NCBI RefSeq assembly: GCF_003584135.1
Contig: NZ_QXFI01000036.1
Coordinates: 518,350-582,349, forward strand
DNA: 64,000 nucleotides
Reading direction: 5' to 3'
Origin: Flagellimonas pelagia
GTDB taxonomy: Bacteria; Bacteroidota; Bacteroidia; Flavobacteriales; Flavobacteriaceae
Shown here piece by piece: positions 45,166-54,153 of this stretch (its first letter is position 1; the number at the start of each line of letters is the position of its first letter). Below the pieces are notes generated by a model. That model made no database searches. It was not told the DNA's origin and saw only the letters and a list, made by a program, of their open reading frames with translations. Made by a program: the position numbers and the translations under genes.

Positions 45166-48100
45166 TTAAAATGTAAGATTTAGTCCGACCGTAAAGGTTC
45201 TCTGTGAAGGATAGGGAGCCATATCGATTCCTCCCAAGGTTCCTACATTTGTACTGGCTTCTGGGTCATACCCAGTATAATCCGTGAACGTAAATAGGTT
45301 TACACCACCGACATAGATCCGCGCATAACTAATGAACGTGTTTTTCAGGGCATCGGTCAAGTCATATCCGAGCGTAACATTTTTCACCCTTAGGTACGAT
45401 CCATCTTCCAACCATCTGCTAGACTGCAATTTTTCATATTGATTGGATCCTTCGAAGGACGGTACATTGGTGTTTTGATTATCAGGAGTCCATCGGCTCA
45501 AGATTCTTCTGTCCGTTGCATCCGCATCGGAGGAAGTACGTTCGGATCTAACCCTTGTAAGGTTGTACACTTTGTTACCCTCAGTTCCCTGAAGCAAAAT
45601 GTTAAGGTCAAAATTCTTATATTGGAACGAGTTGTTCCAACCATATGTGAATTTTGGCTGTGTACTCCCCATAACGGCAATATCATCACTATTTATCTGT
45701 CCGTCATTGTTTTGGTCAACGTATCTTGGGGCTCCCGGTATTGATCCAAATGACGCGGCCAAATCTGCCTCATCGGTTCCCCAAATGCCATCTTGGATGT
45801 ATCCCTTGAGCATACCGATAGGTTGGCCAACAATCAAAAAGATGGTATTACCCATGTTCGGAAATCCTGTGGAACCTGCAACGATTTCATCAGTTCCCGA
45901 AAGTTCCAAGACCTTGTTCCTGTTTCGGGAAAAGTTAATATCCGTTTTCCACTTAAACTCACCATCAAAAGGAACACCACCTAGATTCAATTCAAATCCT
46001 TGGTTTTCCACTTTACCTACGTTCCTAAGAACATTCTGGTATCCTGATATTCTGGGCAAGGGAACATTCAAAAGAAGATCACTTGTTTTCTTGTTATAGT
46101 AATCCCCTGTAAAAGTTAGTCTGTTGTTGTACAATCCAACATCGACCCCAACATTGAACTGAGCAGTTTTTTCCCATTTTAGATCAGGATTTCCATAAAT
46201 TCCCAAACCAACACCTGGAGTCAGATTGGTCCCATCAATAGGATAGGGCAAGTTGGAATTCAGTTGGGAAAGTGAAGAATAAGGCTCAATGGCCTGGCTA
46301 CCTGTAATACCATAACTTGTTCTGAACTTAAGGTTGTTGATAGCGGTCACCTTGCTCATAAAATCCTCGTTGTTCACCCTCCATGCCAAGGCTGCAGATG
46401 GGAAAAAGCCCCATTTATCGTTGGAGAACACGGAAGCACCATCGTATCTTCCATTCAAAGTCAATAAGTATTTATCTGCATAGGAGTAATTGATACGACC
46501 TACTACAGATTGGATATCTTTTTGTGTCCTTTCGGATGTCGGTACTTGTGGGGCAGCTCCCAAACCTAGGTTATTATAGGTCAACAAGTCGGTCAAAAAT
46601 CCTGAAGATCCAGCTTGTGAACTGTTAAAGTTCTCACGTTGCTGCTCATACACTGCAGTAATGTCCAAATTATGGTCCTCCCCAAAGGTGGTACTATAGT
46701 TAAGTTGGTTGGTCAACTGATAGACCGCCATCCTACTATTATAGATGGTAGCCTCTTCCAAACCTAAGCCACCGTTGGGTTTGGTATTTAAATAAGTACT
46801 GTTCTCATTGTCCACAAACCGGGCACCGAACAATACTCTTGCGGTCAATCCCTTAACAATGTCCATATTCAGGAAACTGTTCAATTCTATTCTTGACCCA
46901 AGGTTGTCCCTAATGGGCTCAACAGCTATTCCCAAGGGATTGTTGACCGCCGGTGGTCCATAGCTACTGGAAGGTCTGGTATACCCTCCATCTTCATTAT
47001 ATATAGGCTGGGTTGGAGCCCAGATAAGAGCCGCTTGGACTGGACTGGAATCCTGATTTCCCCCAGTAACTGCTGGATGGTTCTCAGTGCGTGACATGAA
47101 CATATTGACACCTACTTTAAATTTGGAGCCAATCGCCGATTCCACATTGGAACGGACCGAATAACGCTTAAAAGAAGATCCAACGATTATCCCTTCATTA
47201 TCAGTTAAATTGCCTGACAGGTAGTATTTGCCTTTTTCCCCGCCCCCAGAAATACTGACCTGATGGTTTTGTTGTATGGCATTCCTAAAAACTACATCCT
47301 GCCAATCAGTTCCACCATTGGTTCTGAAACTGGAAATCTGATCCTCAGAAAAAGGCAAGGGTAGTCCAAGGACACTTCTATTGGCATTAACCGTTTCGGC
47401 GTATTCCGCTGCATTGAGCAAATCTATCTTCTTGTTGATCGATTGGAAATTGGTATAGCTGTTATACTGTACCACCGTTTTGCCCGTTGCTCCAGCCTTA
47501 GTGGTAACAAGGATAACACCATTTGCTCCCCTAGAGCCATAAATCGCTGTTGATGAAGCATCTTTCAACACCTCTATGCTTTGTATATCGTTTGGATTCA
47601 CTGTGGACAGGTTACCTCCAATAAAACCATCAATGACCACCAAAGGATCATTGGAACCCGTTAAGGAGTTACTTCCCCTGATCCTGATTGTAAAGGTTCC
47701 ATCGGGGGCAGCTGAATTATTTTGAATCACCAAACCAGAAGTTCTACCTTGAAGTGCCTCGTCGATCCTGGCGGCTGGTTGGGTCTTTACATCGCTAACC
47801 GAAACAGAGGCAACAGAACCTGTCACATCACTTCTCTTTACCGAACCATAACCAATTACCACAACTTCTTCCAAAGCCTTGGCATCAACCTCCATTTGTA
47901 GATCAATAGTATTTTGACTACCGACTACCTTGGAAACCGTCTTCATCCCTATATAGGAAAAGACCAGGACATCTGTATCTGAATTTACGGAAATGGTATA
48001 TTTCCCATCAAAATCCGTGGTGGCCCCTGTAGTGGTTCCTTCCACATATATCAATACACCCGGCAAGGGGTCTCCATTTTCATCCAAAACCGTTCCGGTG

Positions 48101-48540
48101 ACCGACCTATCCTGGTTCTGGGCTTCATCTTGTCCGTCCCCTTCCCCATCATCAATGTTACCTCTTGGTTGGCCCTGGGTAAGCACAATTTGTTTGGACA
48201 AAAGCTCGTATTTTATCGTAGTTCCTTTAAAAACATCAGCTAAAATTTCGGAAACAGGAGTCTGCACATAATCGACGGACACAACTCTTTTCGTATTTAC
48301 CTGATTGTTATTGTACAAAATTTTGTACTCAGTGAGCGACTCAATCTCCTTAAAGACTCTTTTAATGCTCACGTTCTCAAGCTTCAGTGTAATCTTATCA
48401 TCCTGCGAATATGTATCGTTCCCCTTAACCTGGAAAAAAACGACTATGAATAATAATGTGGATATTTTCAACTTTAACTTGTGGGAATTCAGAGTGAAAT
48501 CCCTTTTTTTCTCTGGGTTTTTCATATTTTTATAGTGCAT
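45166..48540 (-). CDS. SusC-family transporter with signalling (STN) domain
   Basis: 1124 residues. After the signal (about residues 15-45) is a secretin/TonB short N-terminal domain (about 50-115, KITLKLENVSIKRVFKEIE), then a carboxypeptidase-regulatory-like domain (about 145-220), an ALEEVVVIGYG motif, the plug (about 235-345) and the barrel. The STN domain marks a transporter that signals to an anti-sigma factor; FecR and ECF sigma genes lie immediately upstream. It imports the operon's glycan and reports its presence. Confidence 0.95.
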   Translation of the reverse strand: MHYKNMKNPEKKRDFTLNSHKLKLKISTLLFIVVFFQVKGNDTYSQDDKITLKLENVSIKRVFKEIESLTEYKILYNNNQVNTKRVVSVDYVQTPVSEILADVFKGTTIKYELLSKQIVLTQGQPRGNIDDGEGDGQDEAQNQDRSVTGTVLDENGDPLPGVLIYVEGTTTGATTDFDGKYTISVNSDTDVLVFSYIGMKTVSKVVGSQNTIDLQMEVDAKALEEVVVIGYGSVKRSDVTGSVASVSVSDVKTQPAARIDEALQGRTSGLVIQNNSAAPDGTFTIRIRGSNSLTGSNDPLVVIDGFIGGNLSTVNPNDIQSIEVLKDASSTAIYGSRGANGVILVTTKAGATGKTVVQYNSYTNFQSINKKIDLLNAAEYAETVNANRSVLGLPLPFSEDQISSFRTNGGTDWQDVVFRNAIQQNHQVSISGGGEKGKYYLSGNLTDNEGIIVGSSFKRYSVRSNVESAIGSKFKVGVNMFMSRTENHPAVTGGNQDSSPVQAALIWAPTQPIYNEDGGYTRPSSSYGPPAVNNPLGIAVEPIRDNLGSRIELNSFLNMDIVKGLTARVLFGARFVDNENSTYLNTKPNGGLGLEEATIYNSRMAVYQLTNQLNYSTTFGEDHNLDITAVYEQQRENFNSSQAGSSGFLTDLLTYNNLGLGAAPQVPTSERTQKDIQSVVGRINYSYADKYLLTLNGRYDGASVFSNDKWGFFPSAALAWRVNNEDFMSKVTAINNLKFRTSYGITGSQAIEPYSSLSQLNSNLPYPIDGTNLTPGVGLGIYGNPDLKWEKTAQFNVGVDVGLYNNRLTFTGDYYNKKTSDLLLNVPLPRISGYQNVLRNVGKVENQGFELNLGGVPFDGEFKWKTDINFSRNRNKVLELSGTDEIVAGSTGFPNMGNTIFLIVGQPIGMLKGYIQDGIWGTDEADLAASFGSIPGAPRYVDQNNDGQINSDDIAVMGSTQPKFTYGWNNSFQYKNFDLNILLQGTEGNKVYNLTRVRSERTSSDADATDRRILSRWTPDNQNTNVPSFEGSNQYEKLQSSRWLEDGSYLRVKNVTLGYDLTDALKNTFISYARIYVGGVNLFTFTDYTGYDPEASTNVGTLGGIDMAPYPSQRTFTVGLNLTF

Positions 48541-48583
48541 TTAAGTTTAGTGGTTTAATTTTTTCTGTTAAACCACATATCTC

Positions 48584-48615
48584 AAATCGGAGAGTGTTCC
48601 AGCACTTTCCGATTT
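48584..48615. repeat. Hairpin between FecR and SusC genes
   Basis: Imperfect inverted repeat AAATCGGA...AGTG / CACT...TCCGATTT (one unpaired base in each arm). A second small repeat, GGTTTAA / TTAAACC, is just beside it at 48552-48574. Both lie in the 127-base spacer between FecR and SusC; they may form a leader structure. Confidence 0.45.
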
Positions 48616-48667
48616 TTATATGTGATACATCTTGGTTTAAAATTGTTGCTTCATAAATTTTTCTGAT

Positions 48668-49825
48668 TTAATTGATACTTATTTTATTCCCTTCAATGGA
48701 GAAGTCCATGGGATATATTTTTCTAAATGCCTGAAATACTTCTTCTATGGTTTCCTCATCAAAGCTTCCTGTAAAGATTTCGTTGCCCAAATCCTCATTG
48801 TCGTTGGTTATGGACACATTATAGTGCCTTTCCAGTTTTAGGAGGATGTTTTTGAAAAGCATTCTATCAAAGATAACCTTACCATCCATCCAGCCTGTGT
48901 ATAGATCCGTGTCCACCTTCTCAAAATAAAATGTCTTCTGTTCCGGATGCCATACCGCTTTTTGGCTAGGTTGGAGCAATGAAGTATTTTCTGGACAGAA
49001 CTCTTCGCCATTTTTAAACAATCCCACGGAACCCTCCACAAGAACAGCTTCGAACCCAGGTCCCTCCTTATATGAACTTACCACGAATTCAGTGCCGAAA
49101 ACACCGACGTTGATTTCATCCGTATTAACAATGAAAGGATGTTCCTTATCCTTGGATACTTCAAAGAAAGCTTCGCCTGACAGATATACATTGCGGTTTT
49201 GATCTTTCACAAAATTTACCGGAAATTTTATGGTCGATCCGGAATTTAGATGAACCCTTGTCCCATCGGCCAACAATAATTGGAACCGTTTTCCATTGGG
49301 GATCTTAAGGGTATTGTACAGTGCATCATTAAAATTGTCATTTTTATGATAAACAAGCTGATCTCCACTTACCGTGCATATGTTGTTTCCCTTCAAATCC
49401 TTTACAAAAGCTCCACTGTATTCCGAAATGGCATGGATGGACCCATCCTGCAGTTCCAAAACAATTTGATCTTCAGCTGAGATTACATTCCCATTTTTTT
49501 TGGGTAGATGTAAATTATGATATGTCCCATATCCAACAGCGATTATGAAAACAACCACAGCTGCATATTTTAGATAGGATATGACTTTGATCCTACGCAT
49601 GGCCTTTCTATCCCGCATGATAGCGTTACGCAAGAATTTTTTTGATTTTTCAATGTCGTATTTCGTCATGTTATGGATAATGGCATAATTGATTTTAGCA
49701 TATTTGGCAAACTCTCGGGAATTTTTGTCCTTCTCCACCCAAGTAGCCAACTCATCCAATTCATTTGCGGAAATGGAATTCGAAAGGAATTTTGATATTA
49801 AGCGTTCTATTTTTGAAATTGGCAT
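48668..49825 (-). CDS. FecR-family anti-sigma factor
   Basis: 385 residues: an N-terminal cytoplasmic DUF4880/anti-sigma helical region (about 10-70), one transmembrane helix (about 85-105, YLKYAAVVVFIIAVGYGTY), a periplasmic FecR domain (about 120-290) and a C-terminal STN-like region (about 310-385). It holds the sigma factor and is released by the STN-type SusC on substrate. It is divergent from its sigma gene and co-directional with SusC. Confidence 0.93.
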   Translation of the reverse strand: MPISKIERLISKFLSNSISANELDELATWVEKDKNSREFAKYAKINYAIIHNMTKYDIEKSKKFLRNAIMRDRKAMRRIKVISYLKYAAVVVFIIAVGYGTYHNLHLPKKNGNVISAEDQIVLELQDGSIHAISEYSGAFVKDLKGNNICTVSGDQLVYHKNDNFNDALYNTLKIPNGKRFQLLLADGTRVHLNSGSTIKFPVNFVKDQNRNVYLSGEAFFEVSKDKEHPFIVNTDEINVGVFGTEFVVSSYKEGPGFEAVLVEGSVGLFKNGEEFCPENTSLLQPSQKAVWHPEQKTFYFEKVDTDLYTGWMDGKVIFDRMLFKNILLKLERHYNVSITNDNEDLGNEIFTGSFDEETIEEVFQAFRKIYPMDFSIEGNKISIN

Positions 49826-49852
49826 ACATTGGCTTTCTTAATTACTAAAACG

Positions 49853-49882
49853 TTTGATATTTACAATACCCTAATATTTTTG
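49853..49882 (+). promoter_or_regulatory. Promoter of the ECF sigma gene (TTTG - N18 - TATTTTTG)
   Basis: TTTG at 49853-49856 and TATTTTTG at 49875-49882, separated by 18 bases, match the Bacteroidota housekeeping promoter. Start of the sigma gene is at 49938. The best promoter match in the window. Confidence 0.7.
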
Positions 49883-49937
49883 TAATTTTTTTTTAATATT
49901 GCCTAAATAAACAAGATATTTTACCTATTTCGCAATC

Positions 49938-50558
49938 ATGAAATCAGCCTTTGAAGACCAATTGGAGCTCATCCGACACCTTAAGGAAGGGGATGAATCT
50001 GCGTTTAATCATTTAATGGACCTTTACCATCACAAGCTATGTGTTTATGCCCATAGTCTGGCACATGACAAGGATATTGCGGAGGATATTGTACAAAATG
50101 TTTTTGTGCGCATTTGGGAAAAAAGAAAGAAACTTAAAGATGATTTTGCCCTTAGTAATTTTTTGTACAAATCCGTTTTCAACGAATTTGTTGATGCCTA
50201 TAGAACCCGAAAATTTGTCACCAGATTGGACAAAAAGTATTTGGAAGCATTGGATTATGTGATAGAAGAGGACGAAGAAGCAGTAGAAAAGCTTTATAAA
50301 TTGGTCTTGAAGGAAATTAAAAACCTCCCTCCTAAATGCAGGGAGATTTTCTTAATGAGCAAGAGGGATGGTCTTACCAATATGGAAATCGCGTCCCTGC
50401 AAAATGTCTCCCTCAAAACAGTTGAAGCTCACATAACACAAGGCTTTAAACGTATTCGTGAAAATTTACAGTCCGATATGGATATAAACCCAATTTTGTT
50501 TCTTTTGTTCAGTCCCTTCTTACATTCAAAAAACAACTTTAAGGTAAGTCTTCCATAA
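49938..50558 (+). CDS. ECF-type RNA polymerase sigma factor (Bacteroidota family)
   Basis: 206 residues: region 2 (about 20-85, HKLCVYAHSLAHDKDIAEDI, with the DIAEDIVQNVF core-binding helix) and region 4 (about 125-185, LPPKCREIFLMSKRDGLTN then VSLKTVEAHITQG). It is the partner of the adjacent FecR protein and likely drives the SusC operon when the transporter is loaded. It is the only plus-strand gene of this locus. Confidence 0.93.
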   Translation: MKSAFEDQLELIRHLKEGDESAFNHLMDLYHHKLCVYAHSLAHDKDIAEDIVQNVFVRIWEKRKKLKDDFALSNFLYKSVFNEFVDAYRTRKFVTRLDKKYLEALDYVIEEDEEAVEKLYKLVLKEIKNLPPKCREIFLMSKRDGLTNMEIASLQNVSLKTVEAHITQGFKRIRENLQSDMDINPILFLLFSPFLHSKNNFKVSLP

Positions 50559-50743
50559 GACCGACAAAAGTCAATTGAAACAAAGTAAACGGAGCTAATG
50601 AAGTGGCTCAGGAATCCAAAAACTTGCTAAGCTGATGTACTGAGCGAGACCTATCTATATTAAAATCCTTTTTGTCCATATCTAACCTACGATTTGCTTT
50701 ACTGAATACGGAGAAGTTCTTTGTATTAGGACAAATACAAAAA
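50559..50743. other. Gap after the sigma gene
   Basis: No coding features; a short spacer between the ECF sigma stop and the terminator at 50744. No T-run hairpin for the plus-strand transcript was found. Confidence 0.4.
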
Positions 50744-50780
50744 GAAAAAAGCACTGTCAATCAGTCAGTTGACAGTGCTT
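50744..50780 (-). terminator. Rho-independent terminator for a minus-strand transcript
   Basis: Perfect 12-bp stem AAGCACTGTCAA / TTGACAGTGCTT (50749-50760 with 50769-50780), 8-base loop, then a T-rich tract on the minus strand. Its proximal arm contains the last codons of the 61-residue ORF, so a minus-strand transcript ends here. Confidence 0.8.
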
Positions 50781-50946
50781 GATACCCACTGAAAAGTGGT
50801 TCGTCGGGATGACTGACCTCTTGAAGAGGCGCTAACCCATTAATATCCAGAATATTATGTCGGTTTTCCCAAAATAGGACATCCCATAGGACATCTTCGT
50901 GTGAAATAATGATTTTCACAACGTAAATATCGATATTTAAAATCAA
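50761..50946 (-). CDS. Small hypothetical protein with terminator at its stop codon
   Basis: 61 residues. Not recognised. The N terminus is hydrophobic/beta-like (MILNIDIYVVKIIIS), the centre acidic and aromatic (HEDVLWDVLFWENRHN) and the tail polar. A strong terminator begins in its last codons, which supports a real transcript unit, although transcripts from the HMA gene at 51358 could also end there. No RBS. Confidence 0.45.
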   Translation of the reverse strand: MILNIDIYVVKIIISHEDVLWDVLFWENRHNILDINGLAPLQEVSHPDEPLFSGYQALSTD

Positions 50947-51357
50947 ACCACACCATCTTGTTTTATTTAATTTTAAATCAAAATAGACAAAGGAATTTTT
51001 GTGAGTTCAAAATCTCATCACAAACAAGATGAGTATCTATTCGCCCTATCGACAAGCAGATATAATAAGAACTTTGATTGTCATTTTTAAACTAGCTGTA
51101 TAAATTACAAGATTTAGATTTTTGCCACCAGTGTTCCAGCCAAGCCATTACTGGTCCACCTTACATGATGGACACAATCAAGTTTAGAGGTTTTGATTGC
51201 AGTGATACCTGAATCTTACGATGTTTTCAATACTACCAATGACCATGCCTATACCGAAGTTGTGTAGAAAAATCCAATAAACTTATACAACCCGAATAGG
51301 ATTAAGGTAACCCCCAACCCTATTCGAACCATTTAATATATTCTTCTGGACATTCCT
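50947..51357. other. Gap between the small gene and the HMA chaperone gene
   Basis: AT-rich, no full gene. It contains a stretch with coding character on the plus strand (see 51169-51267) and otherwise nothing I recognise. Confidence 0.4.
51169..51267 (+). pseudogene. Possible gene remnant (C-terminal end of an unknown protein)
   Basis: An open frame after a stop at 51166-51168 reads SSLEVLIAVIPESYDVFN and ends NDHAYTEVV before a TAG at 51265. It looks like the end of a protein, but no start codon or family is visible. It could also be chance. Confidence 0.2.
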
Positions 51358-51567
51358 TTATTTCTTGGTCAAATGATATCCAGCCGATTCAACAGCAGAA
51401 GTGATTTCCTCTTCCGTAGCACTTGTAGTCTGTACGGTCAACAATTTGTCTTGGGAGGCAAAGTCAACAGACCAATCGGTCACGCCATCCACCTTATCCA
51501 AAAATGGTTTTACGGTATTGGCACACCCACTGCACTTAATATTTGATTTGAATTGTAATGTACTCAT
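51358..51567 (-). CDS. Small HMA-domain copper chaperone (CopZ-like)
   Basis: 69 residues from the ATG at 51567. One heavy-metal-associated domain with the metal site KCSGCANTV and the ferredoxin-like pattern (VDGVTDWSVDF, VESAGY). It should carry Cu(I) to or from the P-type ATPase encoded 27 bases upstream in the same direction, so the two are co-transcribed. Confidence 0.88.
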   Translation of the reverse strand: MSTLQFKSNIKCSGCANTVKPFLDKVDGVTDWSVDFASQDKLLTVQTTSATEEEITSAVESAGYHLTKK

Positions 51568-51594
51568 GTTCATCGATTTTAAATTAGAAAATTA

Positions 51595-53853
51595 CTATAG
51601 TTTAATCGTTTTAAGCCTCAAACTGTTCAATACGACCGATACACTGCTAAAAGCCATAGCGGCACCAGCTATCATCGGATCTAACAAAAATCCATTGATC
51701 GGATACAGCAGCCCTGCAGCTATAGGAATTCCAATGATATTGTATATAAAGGCCCAAAAAAGATTTTGCCTTATACCTATAACGGTCTTATGGGAGAGCT
51801 TCAACGCTTTGGGAATGGCATTTAAATCAGAGGTGATCAAGGTCATTTTCGCGACATCCATGGCAATGTCGGACCCTTTGCCCATCGCGATACTGACATC
51901 TGCTTGGGCAAGTGCCTGCGAATCATTGATACCATCGCCCACCATGGCGACCACCTTTCCACTTTCTTGAAGCCTTTTCACAAAATCAGCTTTCTCTGAT
52001 GGGAGTACTTCGGCTTCATAGCTTTTGATACCCACCTGTTGTGATACGGCTTCGGCGGTCATCTTGTTATCACCGGTCATCATGTAAACTTCCATACCAT
52101 TCCCCTGCATTTCCCGTATGGCTTCCTTTGAGGATTCCTTTATACTATCCATAATGGTCAAAATCGCCTTCACCTTGCCTCCACCGCCAAAGTATATGAC
52201 CGTTTTGGCCTCCTGCTCTAACCCTTCGACCATGTGCCCCAGGTTGTCATCCATGGCGATTCCTTTTTCGACCATCAACTTATGATTGCCCACAAGGTAT
52301 AGGGTTCCATCCAATGCCTCAGCGCGAACACCTTTTCCTGTAATACTATTGAAGTTCAAAATTTCGACCGGATTTACCTTTCTATTTTTTAAAAAGGAGA
52401 CCACGGCTTCAGCCAAGGGATGTTCGGACTGTCCTTCCATGGCATATAAAATTTGCTCCAGGGCCCTGTGATCGGTCACATGGTCCGCAAAGACCATATC
52501 GGTCACCACAGGCTTTCCTTCAGTTATGGTACCCGTTTTATCCAGGACAATGGCATTCACTTTGTAACCCAACTCCAGGCTTTCCGCATCTTTGATGAGA
52601 ATATTGTGGTCGGCCCCCTTGCCGATTCCCACCATGATGGCCGTGGGGGTTGCCAAACCCAGCGCACAGGGACAAGCTATTACCAATACGGCAACTGCGG
52701 TCAACAGTGCATGGGTAAAAGCGTCCTCACCTCCCAGGAACATCCAGGTGATAAATGTCACCAGTGAAATCGTCATTACCACGGGAACAAAAATACCGGC
52801 AATCCTGTCCACCAATTTTTGTACGGGCGCCTTGCTCCCCTGTGCTTCCTGCACCATCTTGATGATCTGGGACAAAAGGGTCTCCCCTCCCACCCGGTCA
52901 GCTACAAACTGAAAGCTTCCTTTTTGGTTTACGGTACCGGCAAAAACTTTTTCATCCTTTGTCTTTTCTACAGGGACGGGTTCGCCCGTGATCATACTTT
53001 CATCAACATAGGAACTTCCTTTGGACACCGTTCCATCCACAGGGATTTTCTCTCCCGGTCTGACCAAAATCGTTTGACCTACCTTGACCGAAGAAATAGG
53101 GATTTCCCTTTCCTCCCCATCTGCTATCACCTTTAAGGTCTTGGGCTGCAACCCTATCAATTTCTTTATGGCGGAGGATGTATTTGATTTCGCCTTTTCT
53201 TCCAATAATTTCCCCAATGAAATAAAGGTGATGATCACTGTGGCCGCCTCATAATATACATGGGGTTCCATGCCTTTACTGAGCCAAAATTCAGGAAAAA
53301 AGGTATTGAATGCACTGAACAAAAAGGCAATGCCCGTACTGAGTGCGACCAAGGTATCCATATTGGCCTTACCGAATCTGGCCTGTTTGAGGGCATTTAT
53401 GAAAAAACTTCGGCCAAACCAGAACAGGATAGGAACGGCAAGTACCAACGAAATCCACCTACCCAGGACCCAATCCATAAAAAACATCCCCAGAAGGAAA
53501 ATGGGAAGTGTCAAAATAGCGGACCAAAGGGTTCGCTTTTTTATGGATACATAATGCTTTTTCGAAAGCTCTTCCTGTACTTCGGTAGGATCCTCGGCAT
53601 CCACAATTATATCATAACCGATTTGACGTACCGCATTTTGAAGATCGCTTAGGTCCATAGCACTGTCATACTCCACAAGGACCGTACTATTGGCAAAGTT
53701 GACACTGGCATTGTAGACCCCTTCCGTATGGCCCAGCATGGATTCCACGCTGGATGCACAGGCAGCACAGGTCATTCCAGTGACCGGGAAAGATTTTTTT
53801 GACACCGTCTTCGCTTTCCTTTCGGTGTCCTCAATAATATCGATTGCATCCAT
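51595..53853 (-). CDS. copA: Copper-exporting P1B-type ATPase
   Basis: 752 residues: one N-terminal HMA domain with GMTCAAC (Cys29/Cys32), eight transmembrane helices with the metal-transport CPC motif (ACPCALGLATPTA, about 393), the phosphorylation site DKTGT (Asp about 437), and GDGIND before the last helices with the family's MxxSS-type end (AMAFSSVSVV). It pumps Cu(I) out of the cytoplasm using ATP. It is the first gene of the transcript with the HMA chaperone. A palindrome lies just before its start. Confidence 0.94.
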   Translation of the reverse strand: MDAIDIIEDTERKAKTVSKKSFPVTGMTCAACASSVESMLGHTEGVYNASVNFANSTVLVEYDSAMDLSDLQNAVRQIGYDIIVDAEDPTEVQEELSKKHYVSIKKRTLWSAILTLPIFLLGMFFMDWVLGRWISLVLAVPILFWFGRSFFINALKQARFGKANMDTLVALSTGIAFLFSAFNTFFPEFWLSKGMEPHVYYEAATVIITFISLGKLLEEKAKSNTSSAIKKLIGLQPKTLKVIADGEEREIPISSVKVGQTILVRPGEKIPVDGTVSKGSSYVDESMITGEPVPVEKTKDEKVFAGTVNQKGSFQFVADRVGGETLLSQIIKMVQEAQGSKAPVQKLVDRIAGIFVPVVMTISLVTFITWMFLGGEDAFTHALLTAVAVLVIACPCALGLATPTAIMVGIGKGADHNILIKDAESLELGYKVNAIVLDKTGTITEGKPVVTDMVFADHVTDHRALEQILYAMEGQSEHPLAEAVVSFLKNRKVNPVEILNFNSITGKGVRAEALDGTLYLVGNHKLMVEKGIAMDDNLGHMVEGLEQEAKTVIYFGGGGKVKAILTIMDSIKESSKEAIREMQGNGMEVYMMTGDNKMTAEAVSQQVGIKSYEAEVLPSEKADFVKRLQESGKVVAMVGDGINDSQALAQADVSIAMGKGSDIAMDVAKMTLITSDLNAIPKALKLSHKTVIGIRQNLFWAFIYNIIGIPIAAGLLYPINGFLLDPMIAGAAMAFSSVSVVLNSLRLKTIKL

Positions 53854-53864
53854 TTTCTACTCCG

Positions 53865-53881
53865 ATTTGTATGGTACAAAT
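53865..53881. promoter_or_regulatory. Inverted repeat 12 bases before the copper-ATPase start
   Basis: ATTTGTA TGG TACAAAT, perfect 7-base arms with a 3-base spacer, 11 bases upstream of the copA ATG. A candidate operator for a copper regulator, or a stem in the mRNA leader. No consensus promoter is seen next to it. Confidence 0.4.
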
Positions 53882-53999
53882 TTCAGAATAGACCTAAAAT
53901 GCACTGTTACGTTATTTACTGAAAGAGTTGTAGAATTTTCCGAAAAATCAACCTTTACCTTTCTTCGTCAAGTACTTAACCTTAATTGGTGAGTGGTTT

Positions 54000-54153
54000 T
54001 TAGAATTCGGCAACATCTATGAGATCAGGTTCGCCCACGTCAATCTTTTTTGGAGAATTTGCCCCGATCAGTTTAGAATATATTCGATAGGACAAACCAT
54101 TGTAGTGAACTTGGGGCAAAACGAAAGCATTGGTAGTAAGTAATCGCCTCTCA
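54000..54153 (-). pseudogene. Start-less coding-like fragment after the DUF305 gene
   Basis: In the 297-base gap the minus strand has an open frame without ATG that reads TNAFVLPQVHYNGLSYRIYS, then KLIGANSPKKIDVGEPDL and ends IDVAEF before a TAA at 54000-54002. It has the composition of a real protein end and overlaps the DUF305 tail. I take it for a remnant or a frameshifted small gene; family unknown. Confidence 0.35.
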
